Below are positions 8,465-17,074 of a stretch of 64,000 bases of DNA, piece after piece; position 1 is the first letter of the stretch; each line of letters opens with the position of its first letter. The position numbers were made by a program, and so were the translations under genes. The notes under the pieces are model-generated. The model saw only the letters and a program-made list of their open reading frames with translations. It was not told the origin of the DNA and did no database searches. This DNA is from JAAZCI01 sp046462535. Lineage in GTDB: Bacteria > Pseudomonadota > Gammaproteobacteria > Cardiobacteriales > Wohlfahrtiimonadaceae. Where the stretch lies: positions 107,726 to 171,725 of the forward strand of contig JBKGVF010000010.1 of the NCBI GenBank assembly GCA_046462535.1, given 5' to 3'.

Positions 8465-9237
8465 TGCTCCATCCTAAGTTGTCGGGCAATCCACTTTAAA
8501 TCTTCCCAAGCAGCCCCTTTAAGATGAGTAAATTTTAATAACTCCGCGGGTGCATAGGTTGCTGCCACCTTATAGCTGCGTTCACCTACTGTTAATGTAT
8601 AGAGTTTCTGACGACTCTGCTCTAACGGTTGCTTCTCATCTAATAGGTAACGTAACCCTTCTCGCCCTAAAAAGAGGATAAATTCAGCAGAGCTAGTAAG
8701 AAGCTCCTCCTTTAAATAGCTGTAACATTGGCTCACTTCAGACTCAGTTAAGCCTTGTAGCTCCTGAGGGCGACATTTGATAAATGGGGTAATGTAATAG
8801 GGGATAGAGTGAAGTTGAGCAGCGATTAACATATTTTGAAAGAGTTTCTGAGCCGCCTCAACAATTGGCACCCCTAGCACCTCCTCCTGTCGCAAAGGGG
8901 TATCGGTTATATAAATTATACTGGCCCTCTCTAACTCACCCCGTCCGATAACAGGTTGTAAACGTTGCTCATAGAGATGGCATCCTCGACAACTCCTAAT
9001 TCGCTCCTCAATAGACCCTTCAGAGTGACTTGGTAATTGATAAACAATGGGAGGGTTCTGAGGGGTAATCTCTTGAGCGGATCGCTGTTCAACATCTTGG
9101 GCAGGCAGCTTCTCCTTTGACAAACGCTCATCAAGCCCTTCATTAAGACTCTTTTCAGAACCTCTATCGCACTCCTCTCGCAACCTCCAGGGGGTAATAC
9201 CTAACGCCTTAAGATATTCTGCCTGCATCTCCATCAT
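8461..9237 (-). CDS. Uracil-DNA glycosylase family 4-like protein with altered active-site motifs
   Basis: 258 residues. An N-terminal variable region (1-75) is followed by a UDG-superfamily domain. The four Cys that bind the 4Fe-4S cluster in family-4 enzymes are present (C83, C86, C155, C171). However, the first catalytic motif, usually GEGPG-like, reads TDTPL at 111-115, and the second, usually HPSALL-like, reads APAELL at 229-234. The cluster fold is thus kept while the residues that act on uracil look lost. It lies between pssA and rimI with ATGA overlaps on both sides. It may be a DNA-binding or structural relative and not an active glycosylase. Confidence 0.7.
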   Translation of the reverse strand: MMEMQAEYLKALGITPWRLREECDRGSEKSLNEGLDERLSKEKLPAQDVEQRSAQEITPQNPPIVYQLPSHSEGSIEERIRSCRGCHLYEQRLQPVIGRGELERASIIYITDTPLRQEEVLGVPIVEAAQKLFQNMLIAAQLHSIPYYITPFIKCRPQELQGLTESEVSQCYSYLKEELLTSSAEFILFLGREGLRYLLDEKQPLEQSRQKLYTLTVGERSYKVAATYAPAELLKFTHLKGAAWEDLKWIARQLRMEQ

Positions 9238-10043
9238 AGTCCCCTCACCTCTTTACCCCCCTTCCACCAGGAGTAGAGGGTATAGAGTGGACCGGATATG
9301 CCATATCCCATAAAGATCATAAAGAGGATCAATCCTGTCTTCTGTATTAATAATACCAGTAGAAATATTAAAACAATTAATGCTGGCGCTAACATATAGT
9401 GGGGAATCTCCTTGTAGAAAGAGAGTGTTTTAAAGCTATAAAACTTAACATTCGAAACCATCATTAATCCACTATAGAGGGTCAATACAAGTGCAATATA
9501 CTCCACCTTTGATCCTGATATCCCTAAAGTCTCTCCACACCAAACAAAGCCAACAACAATACCTGCCGCTGTTGGGCTCGGCATCCCTACAAAGAAGCGG
9601 CGATCTGTCTCCCCAATTTGAACATTAAAGCGAGCTAAGCGCAGAGCCGTGCAAGCAAGATAGATATAAGCAGCAAACCAAGAGAAATCGGCAATGATAT
9701 TTAATGAGCTGCCACTTAAGCTCTTTAACGACCATAAATAGATAATAACCGCTGGTGCGACTCCGAAGGAGATAAGATCTGAGAGGGAGTCATATTCCTC
9801 ACCAAAGCGACTCTCACTATGTGTCCAACGAGCAACACGTCCATCTAATCCATCAAAAATCATTGCTAAAAAGACTAAGACAGCCGCTTGCTGATAATTA
9901 GCAACTTCCCGCATCCCTGACAAGAGCCCTGAATAGGCATCAAGTGCCGATAAAACAGCTGAAAATCCTGCAAGTAGAGCAGCTGTTGTCACTAAATTAG
10001 GAAGAATATAGATGCTATTACGCTTCTCTTTTGCCTGATTCAT
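9234..10043 (-). CDS. pssA: CDP-diacylglycerol-serine O-phosphatidyltransferase
   Basis: An integral membrane enzyme (269 residues) that makes phosphatidylserine from CDP-diacylglycerol and serine, the first step to phosphatidylethanolamine. The CDP-alcohol phosphotransferase signature D-G-x2-D-G-x2-A-R-x8-G-x3-D-x3-D is intact near residues 64-89. Several membrane helices surround it. The start is supported by AAAGGAAAG before the ATG. It is the first gene of a pssA, UDG-like, rimI operon. The mix of lipid, DNA-repair and ribosome genes gives no single theme. Confidence 0.9.
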   Translation of the reverse strand: MNQAKEKRNSIYILPNLVTTAALLAGFSAVLSALDAYSGLLSGMREVANYQQAAVLVFLAMIFDGLDGRVARWTHSESRFGEEYDSLSDLISFGVAPAVIIYLWSLKSLSGSSLNIIADFSWFAAYIYLACTALRLARFNVQIGETDRRFFVGMPSPTAAGIVVGFVWCGETLGISGSKVEYIALVLTLYSGLMMVSNVKFYSFKTLSFYKEIPHYMLAPALIVLIFLLVLLIQKTGLILFMIFMGYGISGPLYTLYSWWKGGKEVRGL

Positions 10044-10125
10044 GCTTTCCTTTAAAAAAGTGGGTAATGGTTAATTATAGTGCTTCAGCTAACGGAGCTC
10101 AAAGAATTATTATCGATCTCTAACA

Positions 10126-10154
10126 TTAGCGCATAGATTTAGATTAGTTATAAT
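10126..10154 (+). promoter_or_regulatory. Candidate promoter for folA
   Basis: A perfect TATAAT at 10149-10154 lies about 90 bases before folA; the matching -35 (TTAGCG at 17 bp) is weak. It lies in the divergent gap between pssA and folA and is tentative. Confidence 0.3.
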
Positions 10155-10242
10155 CGGTATGTACAATAGCAAATAATTGAGGGTCATCTAATATAGAAAT
10201 CCCTTATCTATCCCCTTATAACCCTTTACTAGGAGGCCTCTT

Positions 10243-10746
10243 ATGTCCACACCTACTCTCTCTATGATCCTTGCCATCTCTGAAAATCAGGTGATTGGTG
10301 ATCGAAGTGGCCGCTACAAAAATGAGTTACCCTGGCACCTACCCGATGATTTAAAATTCTTTCAAAAAAACACCCTAAATAAGCCAATTATTATGGGACG
10401 TAAAACCTTCGAAACAATTGGTTTTCCACTTCCTAAAAGGAAAAACATTATCCTCTCAAGTACTCCACGCACTATACCGAATACATATTGGTGTCAAAGT
10501 TTTGATGAAGCCCTTACCTTGGTTCACGATGCTCCGGAGGTGATGATTATGGGGGGTGCTCAACTCTATCAAACGTTACTCCCTAGAGCTGATCGCCTCT
10601 ATATAACCCGTGTGCATGCCGAAGTTGAAGGAGATGTCACCCTACCCGCTATCGATCTTACTAAAGCTACGCTCCTCTTTGAAGAGCATCACCCTAAAGA
10701 TGAGCGGCATCAGTACGCCTTTACATTTCAAATATGGGACCTATAA
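10243..10746 (+). CDS. folA: Dihydrofolate reductase
   Basis: 167 residues, the normal length. DHFR reduces dihydrofolate with NADPH and is the trimethoprim target. The N-terminal strand MILAISENQVIG, the LPWHLPDDLKFF segment with the substrate-binding Asp, the IIMGRKTFETIG cofactor loop and the MIMGGAQLYQ motif are all present. A good AGGAGG lies 8 bases upstream of the ATG. It is a single gene, transcribed divergently from pssA and ending at a hairpin shared with purB. Confidence 0.95.
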   Translation: MSTPTLSMILAISENQVIGDRSGRYKNELPWHLPDDLKFFQKNTLNKPIIMGRKTFETIGFPLPKRKNIILSSTPRTIPNTYWCQSFDEALTLVHDAPEVMIMGGAQLYQTLLPRADRLYITRVHAEVEGDVTLPAIDLTKATLLFEEHHPKDERHQYAFTFQIWDL

Positions 10747-10772
10747 CTTTTATAAACGATCAGTGATAAAAA

Positions 10773-10796
10773 AGATCTCCCCAGATAGGGAGATCT
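10773..10796. terminator. Bidirectional terminator between folA and purB
   Basis: A 9-bp stem (AGATCTCCC/GGGAGATCT) with a 6-base loop lies between convergent folA and purB. On the minus strand it is followed by a run of six T, making it a good terminator for purB. Confidence 0.75.
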
Positions 10797-10837
10797 CTCC
10801 TTAATAGTAACTAATAATGCGTAATAAGATTGATTCG

Positions 10838-12208
10838 TTAGATCTTCTTTGCTAGCTCAACAGCTAAACCGATATAGCTTTCTGGCTGAAGCGCTATGAG
10901 ACTCTCTTTTGTTGCATCATCAAGCGCTAATCCTGCCACAAACTGATCGAGCTCCTCTTTACTAACTCGCTTTCCTCGTGTAAAGCTCTTTAACTGCTCA
11001 TATGGATTGGGTAAACCATCTCGACGCATTACTGTTTGAATTGCCTCTCCTAAAACCTCAACATTAGCTGAGAGTGCATTGAGAAGCGCCTCTTCATTAA
11101 CCTCTAGCTTTCCATGCCCTTTGTTTAGGCTATTGTATGCGATAAGAGAATAACCCATCGCCGATCCCACACTGCGAAGAACAGTTGAGTCACTTAAATC
11201 GCGCTGCATTCGTGAGATTGGTAGCTTATCAGCAAAATGGGTAAAGAGCGCAGTTGCAATACCAAGATTCCCTTCCGCATTTTCGAAATCAATAGGATTT
11301 ACCTTATGTGGCATCGTTGATGAGCCAACCTCATTAGCGACAGTCTTCTGTTTGAAATAATCAAGACTGATATAGGTCCAAACATCTCGCGCCCAATCAA
11401 GCAAAATGGTATTGATGCGATTGAAAGTGTGACAAAATTCAGCAATATAATCATGACACTCAATTTGTGTTGAGTATGGTGCAAATGTTAACCCTAAATC
11501 TTCTTCTACAAACCCTTTTGCAAATTCGGGCCAATCGACATCTGGGTAGGAGACAAGGTGGGCATTATAGTTCCCTACTGCACCATTAATCTTACCTAAA
11601 TACTCCTGATTTTTAAGTTGCTTAATCTGACGCTCTAAACGAAACACAACATTAGCAACCTCTTTACCTAAGGTGGTTGGGGTCGCTGGCTGTCCATGGG
11701 TTCTAGATAACATCGGCACACTAGCATACCCATGAGCCATCCCTCGTAAATCAGCTACAATTGCCTCTAACCCTGGAATAATCTCCTTATTAATGGCATC
11801 TTTAAACATTAATCCATAAGAGAGGTTATTAATATCCTCTGACGTACAAGCAAAATGGATAAATTCAGATGAGGCGGCAAGCTCAGCATCATCCTTAATC
11901 TGCTCTTTAATCCAATATTCAACAGCTTTGACATCATGATTAGTGGTTCGTTCAATCGTTTTGACTTCTAAAGCATTCTCTGCAGAGAAGTTCTCAGCTA
12001 ACGCTAGTAATCGAGCCTTAGCTTCATCACTAAAACTGGGAATCTCTTTAAACTGTGGGTTTTCCGCTAGGCGAATAAGCCACTTCACCTCAACTAAAAC
12101 ACGATATTTAATTAAACCATATTCGCTCACATACGCCTCAAGCGCTTCAACACGATTTTTATAACGCCCATCTAATGGGGAGATTGCTAATGCTGAATGA
12201 ATACTCAT
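10838..12208 (-). CDS. purB: Adenylosuccinate lyase
   Basis: A 456-residue member of the fumarase/aspartase superfamily that acts twice in purine synthesis (release of fumarate from SAICAR and from adenylosuccinate). The superfamily signature GSSTMPHKVNPIDFEN is near residue 295, and SRTHGQPATPTTLGKE and TSEDINNLSYG are other conserved pieces. Length matches the E. coli enzyme type. It is followed by the folA-side terminator and preceded by the DUF423 gene only 8 bases upstream, so it may share that transcript. Confidence 0.95.
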   Translation of the reverse strand: MSIHSALAISPLDGRYKNRVEALEAYVSEYGLIKYRVLVEVKWLIRLAENPQFKEIPSFSDEAKARLLALAENFSAENALEVKTIERTTNHDVKAVEYWIKEQIKDDAELAASSEFIHFACTSEDINNLSYGLMFKDAINKEIIPGLEAIVADLRGMAHGYASVPMLSRTHGQPATPTTLGKEVANVVFRLERQIKQLKNQEYLGKINGAVGNYNAHLVSYPDVDWPEFAKGFVEEDLGLTFAPYSTQIECHDYIAEFCHTFNRINTILLDWARDVWTYISLDYFKQKTVANEVGSSTMPHKVNPIDFENAEGNLGIATALFTHFADKLPISRMQRDLSDSTVLRSVGSAMGYSLIAYNSLNKGHGKLEVNEEALLNALSANVEVLGEAIQTVMRRDGLPNPYEQLKSFTRGKRVSKEELDQFVAGLALDDATKESLIALQPESYIGLAVELAKKI

Positions 12209-12216
12209 ATATAACC

Positions 12217-12609
12217 TTATTTGCCAGAATTAAAATTTGTGGTTAATACTACTGCTAATAGTAAAAACCACCCTAAAATAAAGAGTAAGCCCCCTAAAGG
12301 GGTAATTAACCCATACACCCCTAAATTAGTAGCATGGGTCAAACTTATAAAATAAAGGCTGCCAGAGAAGGCTAAGATTCCTAAAAGAAATGCCCCACCT
12401 ACATAGAGCGGCAGCCGCTTAGCTGATGACGATAATCCGATAAGAGCCGTAACGATAAGCGCTAAGCTATGAAACATCTGATAAGTAACGGCTGTATTCC
12501 ATGTCGATGCTCGAGTCCCTAAATGGTCTGCTAATGCATGTGCACCAAATGCCCCTAACATGACGGCTAATGCTGCTAATATAATTCCTGCTGAAAGTAG
12601 TACTCGCAT
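12217..12609 (-). CDS. DUF423 (YgdD-like) small membrane protein
   Basis: 130 residues with four predicted membrane helices and the family's Gly/Ala-rich first helix and AFGAHAL motif near residue 23. DUF423 proteins are widespread inner-membrane proteins of unknown role. Its start overlaps by one base the stop of the ArsC-like gene before it, and it runs into purB, forming a likely arsC-like, DUF423, purB transcript. Confidence 0.8.
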   Translation of the reverse strand: MRVLLSAGIILAALAVMLGAFGAHALADHLGTRASTWNTAVTYQMFHSLALIVTALIGLSSSAKRLPLYVGGAFLLGILAFSGSLYFISLTHATNLGVYGLITPLGGLLFILGWFLLLAVVLTTNFNSGK

Positions 12610-12953
12610 TATTGTAACTTCTCAATTGCCTCTAGCGGGCGACCGATAACCGCTTTTCCATTATGCTCAATAATGGGGCGCTGAATGAGTATCGGATTTT
12701 TCACCACATAGGCAATCTTCTCCTCTTCGCTATAGTTACCCCAGCTATCTGCAACCGCTTTATATGGCTCTTCATTAGTGCGAATTGCTTCATCGACCAT
12801 TAGCCCCATCTTCTTTAATAGGGCACTATATTCTGCCACTGTAGGTGGAGTCTCTAAATAATTAATGACAGTAAAATCAACTCCCTTCTCTGTTAGATAT
12901 TCCCTCGCAGCCCGAGACTTAGAGCAATTCTCATTATGGTATAAAACCCACAT
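12609..12953 (-). CDS. arsC: ArsC/Spx-fold reductase (arsenate reductase-like)
   Basis: A 114-residue glutaredoxin-linked ArsC-family protein. It has the catalytic Cys at position 10 in HNENCSKSRAA, and the PILIQRPI and VIGRP segments carry the conserved Arg residues that bind the anion. These are the hallmarks of the plasmid R773-type enzyme, although chromosomal relatives (YfgD-like) often lack proof of arsenate activity. No ars regulator or pump lies nearby, so a generic thiol role is possible. It begins a short operon with DUF423 and purB. Confidence 0.75.
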   Translation of the reverse strand: MWVLYHNENCSKSRAAREYLTEKGVDFTVINYLETPPTVAEYSALLKKMGLMVDEAIRTNEEPYKAVADSWGNYSEEEKIAYVVKNPILIQRPIIEHNGKAVIGRPLEAIEKLQ

Positions 12954-13064
12954 AGTTTAACTCCTTATACAATGATTCAGTCCATATTTATGAATGAGTA
13001 AAATAGATAACAGACCCATTTTACCAAAATTACCCCCTAAAATAGAGAGCTATAAGGATTAATT

Positions 13065-13712
13065 TTAAGAGAGGTAGAGCCATGCTCGCCCCGACGCTAC
13101 AGTAAACGAGATCTCATCTTCAATTGCTCGATTACTTAACGTTCGTCCTAAACCAACTGGTAGCGACTCATTATGAAGGGGCCACTGACACCCCCGTAAC
13201 GTTACCCCGCTTAGAGGCTCCAATGGAATGATACTAACACGCTCTCCCACCACTGTAGCGAGATTCAGAGCCATATTTTGAGGAGATGTATAGAGCCGCT
13301 CTCTTCCATTAAGATAGAAAAAATCAAGGTTGCGATAATGAAGAGGCATCATTAATAGTGCTGCTTGATGATCGAGCGCTCCCCCTATTCCACCAATCAA
13401 TGTCACCTTCTCTACCCCATGCTCTAGAGCATAAGTTAATGCAATTTCACTATCTAGGAGATCTTTCTCTTCTGGATATCTAATACGTTCTACCTGCTGA
13501 TACTCCTGCTCCAAAGATTTAGGGGTAGAATCAAAATCACCCACCCATAAATGAGGGGTAATCTCTAAAGACTTTGCCTGCTCAATCCCACCATCAACAG
13601 CAATAATAAACTCAGCATCTGCCACAGCTTGTTGTAGATGACTTCCCATATAGAGAGTACCAGGCAGAAGAATAAGAAGGCTCTCTATTCCATCCATTCT
13701 CTTAATACTCAT
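13065..13712 (-). CDS. thiN: Thiamine pyrophosphokinase
   Basis: This enzyme transfers pyrophosphate from ATP to thiamine. About 215 residues. The TPK signatures AVDGGIEQA near residue 38 and HLWVGDFDST near residue 55 carry the metal-binding Asp residues; a later GALDHQAALL segment also fits. The frame can start at a GTG (13715) or at the next codon ATG (13712); the stop of the preceding glycosyltransferase gene overlaps both, suggesting coupled translation. I chose the ATG. Confidence 0.85.
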   Translation of the reverse strand: MSIKRMDGIESLLILLPGTLYMGSHLQQAVADAEFIIAVDGGIEQAKSLEITPHLWVGDFDSTPKSLEQEYQQVERIRYPEEKDLLDSEIALTYALEHGVEKVTLIGGIGGALDHQAALLMMPLHYRNLDFFYLNGRERLYTSPQNMALNLATVVGERVSIIPLEPLSGVTLRGCQWPLHNESLPVGLGRTLSNRAIEDEISFTVASGRAWLYLS

Positions 13713-14860
13713 CACCCCTCTCCCCTCTGATTCTCAATTAGATAGGCTACTATCTTTGACCCTCTAATCCGCTCAAGAAGCGATGAAGCACGGATCGCCT
13801 TAAGATGATGATGTCGCTTCTGAGTAAATATAACCTCTGAGAGCTTCTGATTAAGCGGATACCAATGGGGGGTCTTCTGCCTCATTAAGGCGATAACTGG
13901 AGTCTGAACAGCATTAGCCAAATGCATCGTTGAGGTCTCCACCGAAATAACGAGATCTGATAATGCCAAGATAGCCGGTAGTTGAAAAAAACTCTCACCA
14001 GCAGTGAAGGGGATCACCCTCTGTAATTGCTCCTGTTCAATCCACTGCGATAGCCTCTCCCATTGGGATGGAGGAGCATTAACGATATAGTACCCCCTCT
14101 TAAATAGTGGCTCACTCTCTTGTTGCAATCCTACGATCAACTCTTTCAATTCAGAGAGCGGCCAACTACGCTTCCGATTTTTAGCAAATGGGTTAAGAAA
14201 AAGGAGTGGCCTAGTGGCTCCCTGCACTTGTAACTCTTCCGCTACGGAATCCAGCCATTTTTGAGGAATATTGATATAGGGGTAACGCTCCTCCTCACTT
14301 AATCGGGAAACGCCTAACTGCTCAAACCAGTAACTATACACCTGGCTGATATGGTATTGACCTCGATCTCTCGGAGCAGGATACTTCTCTAACACTGCAT
14401 CAAGAGCATGATAGCTCCGTTTTTTACTGATCTCATAAAATGCGGGAGGGTGATAGGTGCCGACAACCCATCCATTAGGGGCTATTTGACGAGCTAACTG
14501 TGCAAAATAGTGGGGACGTATCTCTGCTAGTGAAACAACAATAGGATATGCCTCCTCTCTCGCCCTCTCGATCGAGCTCTCAAAAAGGGATGGTGAATAG
14601 GTCTCTCGATAGAGTGTTGTAAATAGCCCACTCTCTTCTACCCAATCATACAATGCGTAGTTAGCTAAGCTTGGCCACTCTCTACTATCTGATGTTCGTC
14701 GCACCTCCTCTACCCAAAGATGAATCTCAATATGGGGATAACACTGCTTAAATGCCCGAAAGCAGCTCTGCAAATAGCAGTAATCACCAATCGCTAAATG
14801 GGTAATAAAAAGGATCTTATTTGCCCCTAAAAGCTGCTCTCTATCGACCGCCTGTTCCAT
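13712..14860 (-). CDS. Glycosyltransferase family 9 (heptosyltransferase-like)
   Basis: A 382-residue GT-B fold enzyme of the ADP-heptose:LPS heptosyltransferase family. The C-terminal nucleotide-sugar half shows the LFLNPFAKNRKRSWPLSEL strand and the SDLVISVETSTMHLANA motif, which corresponds to the usual D-T-x-x-x-H-L-A-A-A. The N-terminal half (ILFITHLAIGDYCYLQSCFR) matches the acceptor domain. It probably adds a sugar to the LPS inner core, but no other core genes lie nearby. It sits between a GNAT gene (9 bases upstream) and thiN (overlapping). Confidence 0.75.
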   Translation of the reverse strand: MEQAVDREQLLGANKILFITHLAIGDYCYLQSCFRAFKQCYPHIEIHLWVEEVRRTSDSREWPSLANYALYDWVEESGLFTTLYRETYSPSLFESSIERAREEAYPIVVSLAEIRPHYFAQLARQIAPNGWVVGTYHPPAFYEISKKRSYHALDAVLEKYPAPRDRGQYHISQVYSYWFEQLGVSRLSEEERYPYINIPQKWLDSVAEELQVQGATRPLLFLNPFAKNRKRSWPLSELKELIVGLQQESEPLFKRGYYIVNAPPSQWERLSQWIEQEQLQRVIPFTAGESFFQLPAILALSDLVISVETSTMHLANAVQTPVIALMRQKTPHWYPLNQKLSEVIFTQKRHHHLKAIRASSLLERIRGSKIVAYLIENQRGEG

Positions 14861-14869
14861 TCTACTCTC

Positions 14870-15352
14870 CTATAGATCTCGTACCATCAAAATATGCAAC
14901 ACCCCCTCTTCATCGAATGGCTCCCCTTTACAGTCAAATCCCAACCGTTGATAAAAGGGAGCCACTTCAAGCTGTGCATTGAGATGTAGCTCTTGATATC
15001 CCTCATCTACCGCTACTTTCTCAATTATCTGTCTGATGAGCATCCCTCCTAACCCTATACCACGATACTCCTTTAACACTGCTAAGCGTCCAATCTGCCC
15101 AATCTTTCGCTCTCCCTCTACAGTAAAGAGGCGTGCTGTACCAATCGCTACTGGCTCCCCCCTCCATATTGCCCCATCAGGGGTATGACATCCTTCAATA
15201 AGGTAGAGAATCAGATGTAGGGCATCCCGATCCTGCTCATCATGATCAATCTCTTCGGGAAACCCCTGCTCATCGGTAAAGACCCGTTTGCGAATCGCTA
15301 ACGCATCCTGAAAATGCTCCCCTCTCTCTCCATGAATCACCGTTATTCTCAT
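14870..15352 (-). CDS. GNAT-family N-acetyltransferase
   Basis: 160 residues. The N-terminal AIRKRVFTDEQGFPEEIDHDE block and the acetyl-CoA loop LKEYRGIGLGGMLI near residue 95 identify an ElaA-like GNAT acetyltransferase. Catalytic support comes from the APFYQRLGFDCKG segment near the end. The substrate is unknown. It is the first gene of a GNAT, glycosyltransferase, thiN run and faces ppa divergently. Confidence 0.8.
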   Translation of the reverse strand: MRITVIHGERGEHFQDALAIRKRVFTDEQGFPEEIDHDEQDRDALHLILYLIEGCHTPDGAIWRGEPVAIGTARLFTVEGERKIGQIGRLAVLKEYRGIGLGGMLIRQIIEKVAVDEGYQELHLNAQLEVAPFYQRLGFDCKGEPFDEEGVLHILMVRDL

Positions 15353-15501
15353 CTCTCATCCCCTATATAATAAAGCTCCTCAATCGTACCAATTCTCTCC
15401 ATCAATTTCACTTTAAATGCGCTTCTCTCTATTCCAATGTATAATCGAAACCCTTAATCATGAAATCCACCGATTCATTAATTAGATATATGAGGAAAGT
15501 T

Positions 15502-16044
15502 ATGAGTTTTTCGAAAGTTCCTGCAGCGAATGAGATTGAGAAGATTACCGAAGATTTTAACTGTATCATTGAAATTCCTGCCGAAGCAGATCCTGTTAAA
15601 TATGAGGTCGATCATGATACCGACCTTATTTGGGTAGATCGCTTTGTTGGCACCAATATGCGTTATCCTGCCAATTATGGTTTTATTCCCAATACTCTTT
15701 GTGATGATGGGGATCCACTTGATGTATTAGTTGTCACCCCGTTCCCACTTATTCATGGCTCTGTTGTTCGCTGTCGTCCCCTAGGTGTTCTTAATATGAC
15801 CGATGAATCAGGTGGCGATGCAAAGCTAATCGCAGTACCTATTGATAAGCTCTGCCCTATGTATAAAGAGATTAAGGAGTTATCAGATCTTCCCCAACTG
15901 CTGATTGACCAAATCGAATTCTTCTTCCAAAACTATAAAGGGTTAGAAGAGGGGAAATGGGTGAAATTAGATGGTTATGGTGATAAAGCAGCTGCAGAGA
16001 AGGAGATCCTCCACTCTTTAAAGCTCTTTAATGAGAAGAATTAA
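15502..16044 (+). CDS. ppa: Inorganic pyrophosphatase
   Basis: A family I soluble pyrophosphatase (180 residues from the chosen start) that hydrolyses PPi made in biosynthesis. The signature DDGDPLDVLVV is present with its metal-binding Asp residues, plus GFIPNTLCDD before it. An upstream in-frame ATG at 15460 would add 14 residues, but the ATG at 15502 has AGGAAAG just before it and gives the family's usual N-terminus (SFSKVPAANE). It ends at a good hairpin terminator. Confidence 0.95.
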   Translation: MSFSKVPAANEIEKITEDFNCIIEIPAEADPVKYEVDHDTDLIWVDRFVGTNMRYPANYGFIPNTLCDDGDPLDVLVVTPFPLIHGSVVRCRPLGVLNMTDESGGDAKLIAVPIDKLCPMYKEIKELSDLPQLLIDQIEFFFQNYKGLEEGKWVKLDGYGDKAAAEKEILHSLKLFNEKN

Positions 16045-16096
16045 TCGAGTTGAATAGCCTTTAAGTTCTTAAGTTATTAATTAATACAACAAAAGA

Positions 16097-16123
16097 AGAG
16101 CCTCTTATCAATAAAGAGGCTCT
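16097..16123 (+). terminator. Terminator downstream of ppa
   Basis: A 10-bp stem (AGAGCCTCTT/AAGAGGCTCT) with a 7-base loop, 52 bases after the ppa stop. The base composition after it is pyrimidine-rich (CTCTATT) without a long T-run. Confidence 0.65.
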
Positions 16124-16210
16124 CTCTATTCAGGTATGTACTAAGATACCCATTAAGTATCATAGAATATTAAGGGGAACAGTGCGCCACAGCGCTACAA
16201 AAACTAAAAA

Positions 16211-16645
16211 TCACTTCTCTGATTTTAAGAGTGCTCGTACCTGTATCTGATTGCCCACCTTAATACCAATCAACATAGCTACTGCAAAGAGTATCCCTTG
16301 CCACACACCTTGCCCTACTAATACCAATGCCGGCGCAGGGCAGATACCAATCATTCCCCAACCGACACCAAAGATTAGTCCACCTAATACCAATTGGCGA
16401 TCAATAATACTATTTTTCGGGATATGAAGAGCTCCACCTAATAGGTTCGTTGAGCGGCGACGTACTAATAAAACGGCGACAGTAGCAACACTTAGCGCTC
16501 CTACCATTACCCATGCTAAAGCTGGATTCCAATCACCCATAACATCTAAGAAACCCTGAACGATAGCAGGATTAGCCATACCAGAGATAATTAAACCAAG
16601 CCCAAAGAGTAAGCCTGAAATAAACGCAAATAAATTTTTCATCAT
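16211..16645 (-). CDS. YeeE/YedE-type membrane protein (DUF6691-like half)
   Basis: A 144-residue membrane protein with about four helices. The conserved FGVGWGMIGICPAPALV segment near residue 95 holds the Cys-containing motif of the YeeE/YedE (TsuA-type) sulfur-compound transporters. With its upstream partner it makes a two-gene split version of that transporter, as in the pmpA/pmpB pair of BigR-type operons. The frame starts with two consecutive ATGs (16645 and 16642); the second has better spacing from GGGAGG. Confidence 0.8.
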   Translation of the reverse strand: MMKNLFAFISGLLFGLGLIISGMANPAIVQGFLDVMGDWNPALAWVMVGALSVATVAVLLVRRRSTNLLGGALHIPKNSIIDRQLVLGGLIFGVGWGMIGICPAPALVLVGQGVWQGILFAVAMLIGIKVGNQIQVRALLKSEK

Positions 16646-16654
16646 GCCTCCCCC

Positions 16655-17074
16655 TTATAGCCCTAATAGATGTTTAACAATAAAGACAGTGATGCCTCCC
16701 GCAACCATAAATAGGATAGTTATTAGCACCGAACTTGGTGAATAGCGTGAGATACCACAAATACTATGACCACTAGTACAGCCTGACCCTAAAGAGGAGC
16801 CAATCCCAACAAGCAATCCAGCTATTACAAGTAGAAGGCCATGGCTTGAGATTTCGATCTCAGGAAAGCTACCTGTGACCCATCGGTACACCCAAGGGGC
16901 AAGCATCACCCCAATAACAAAGAGTGCCCGCCACGCGGTAAACCCTGAACGAGTCATTAAGTTGCCAACGATACCGCTGACCCCCATAATTCGCCCTAGA
17001 AAGAGCAGAAAAATAAAAGCAGCTAAACCGATAATTAATCCACCGATTAATGCTGATCCCGAAAAAAATGTCAT
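16655..17074 (-). CDS. YeeE/YedE-type membrane protein (first half)
   Basis: A 139-residue membrane protein with four to five helices and the family motif LGSGCTSGHSICGISR near residue 95, whose Cys residues are thought to relay thiosulfate or persulfide sulfur in TsuA-like channels. Its ATG overlaps the stop of the ArsR gene by one base (TAATG), so translation is coupled. The second half follows 9 bases later. The trio regulator, YeeE, YeeE is a known reactive-sulfur module. Confidence 0.85.
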   Translation of the reverse strand: MTFFSGSALIGGLIIGLAAFIFLLFLGRIMGVSGIVGNLMTRSGFTAWRALFVIGVMLAPWVYRWVTGSFPEIEISSHGLLLVIAGLLVGIGSSLGSGCTSGHSICGISRYSPSSVLITILFMVAGGITVFIVKHLLGL

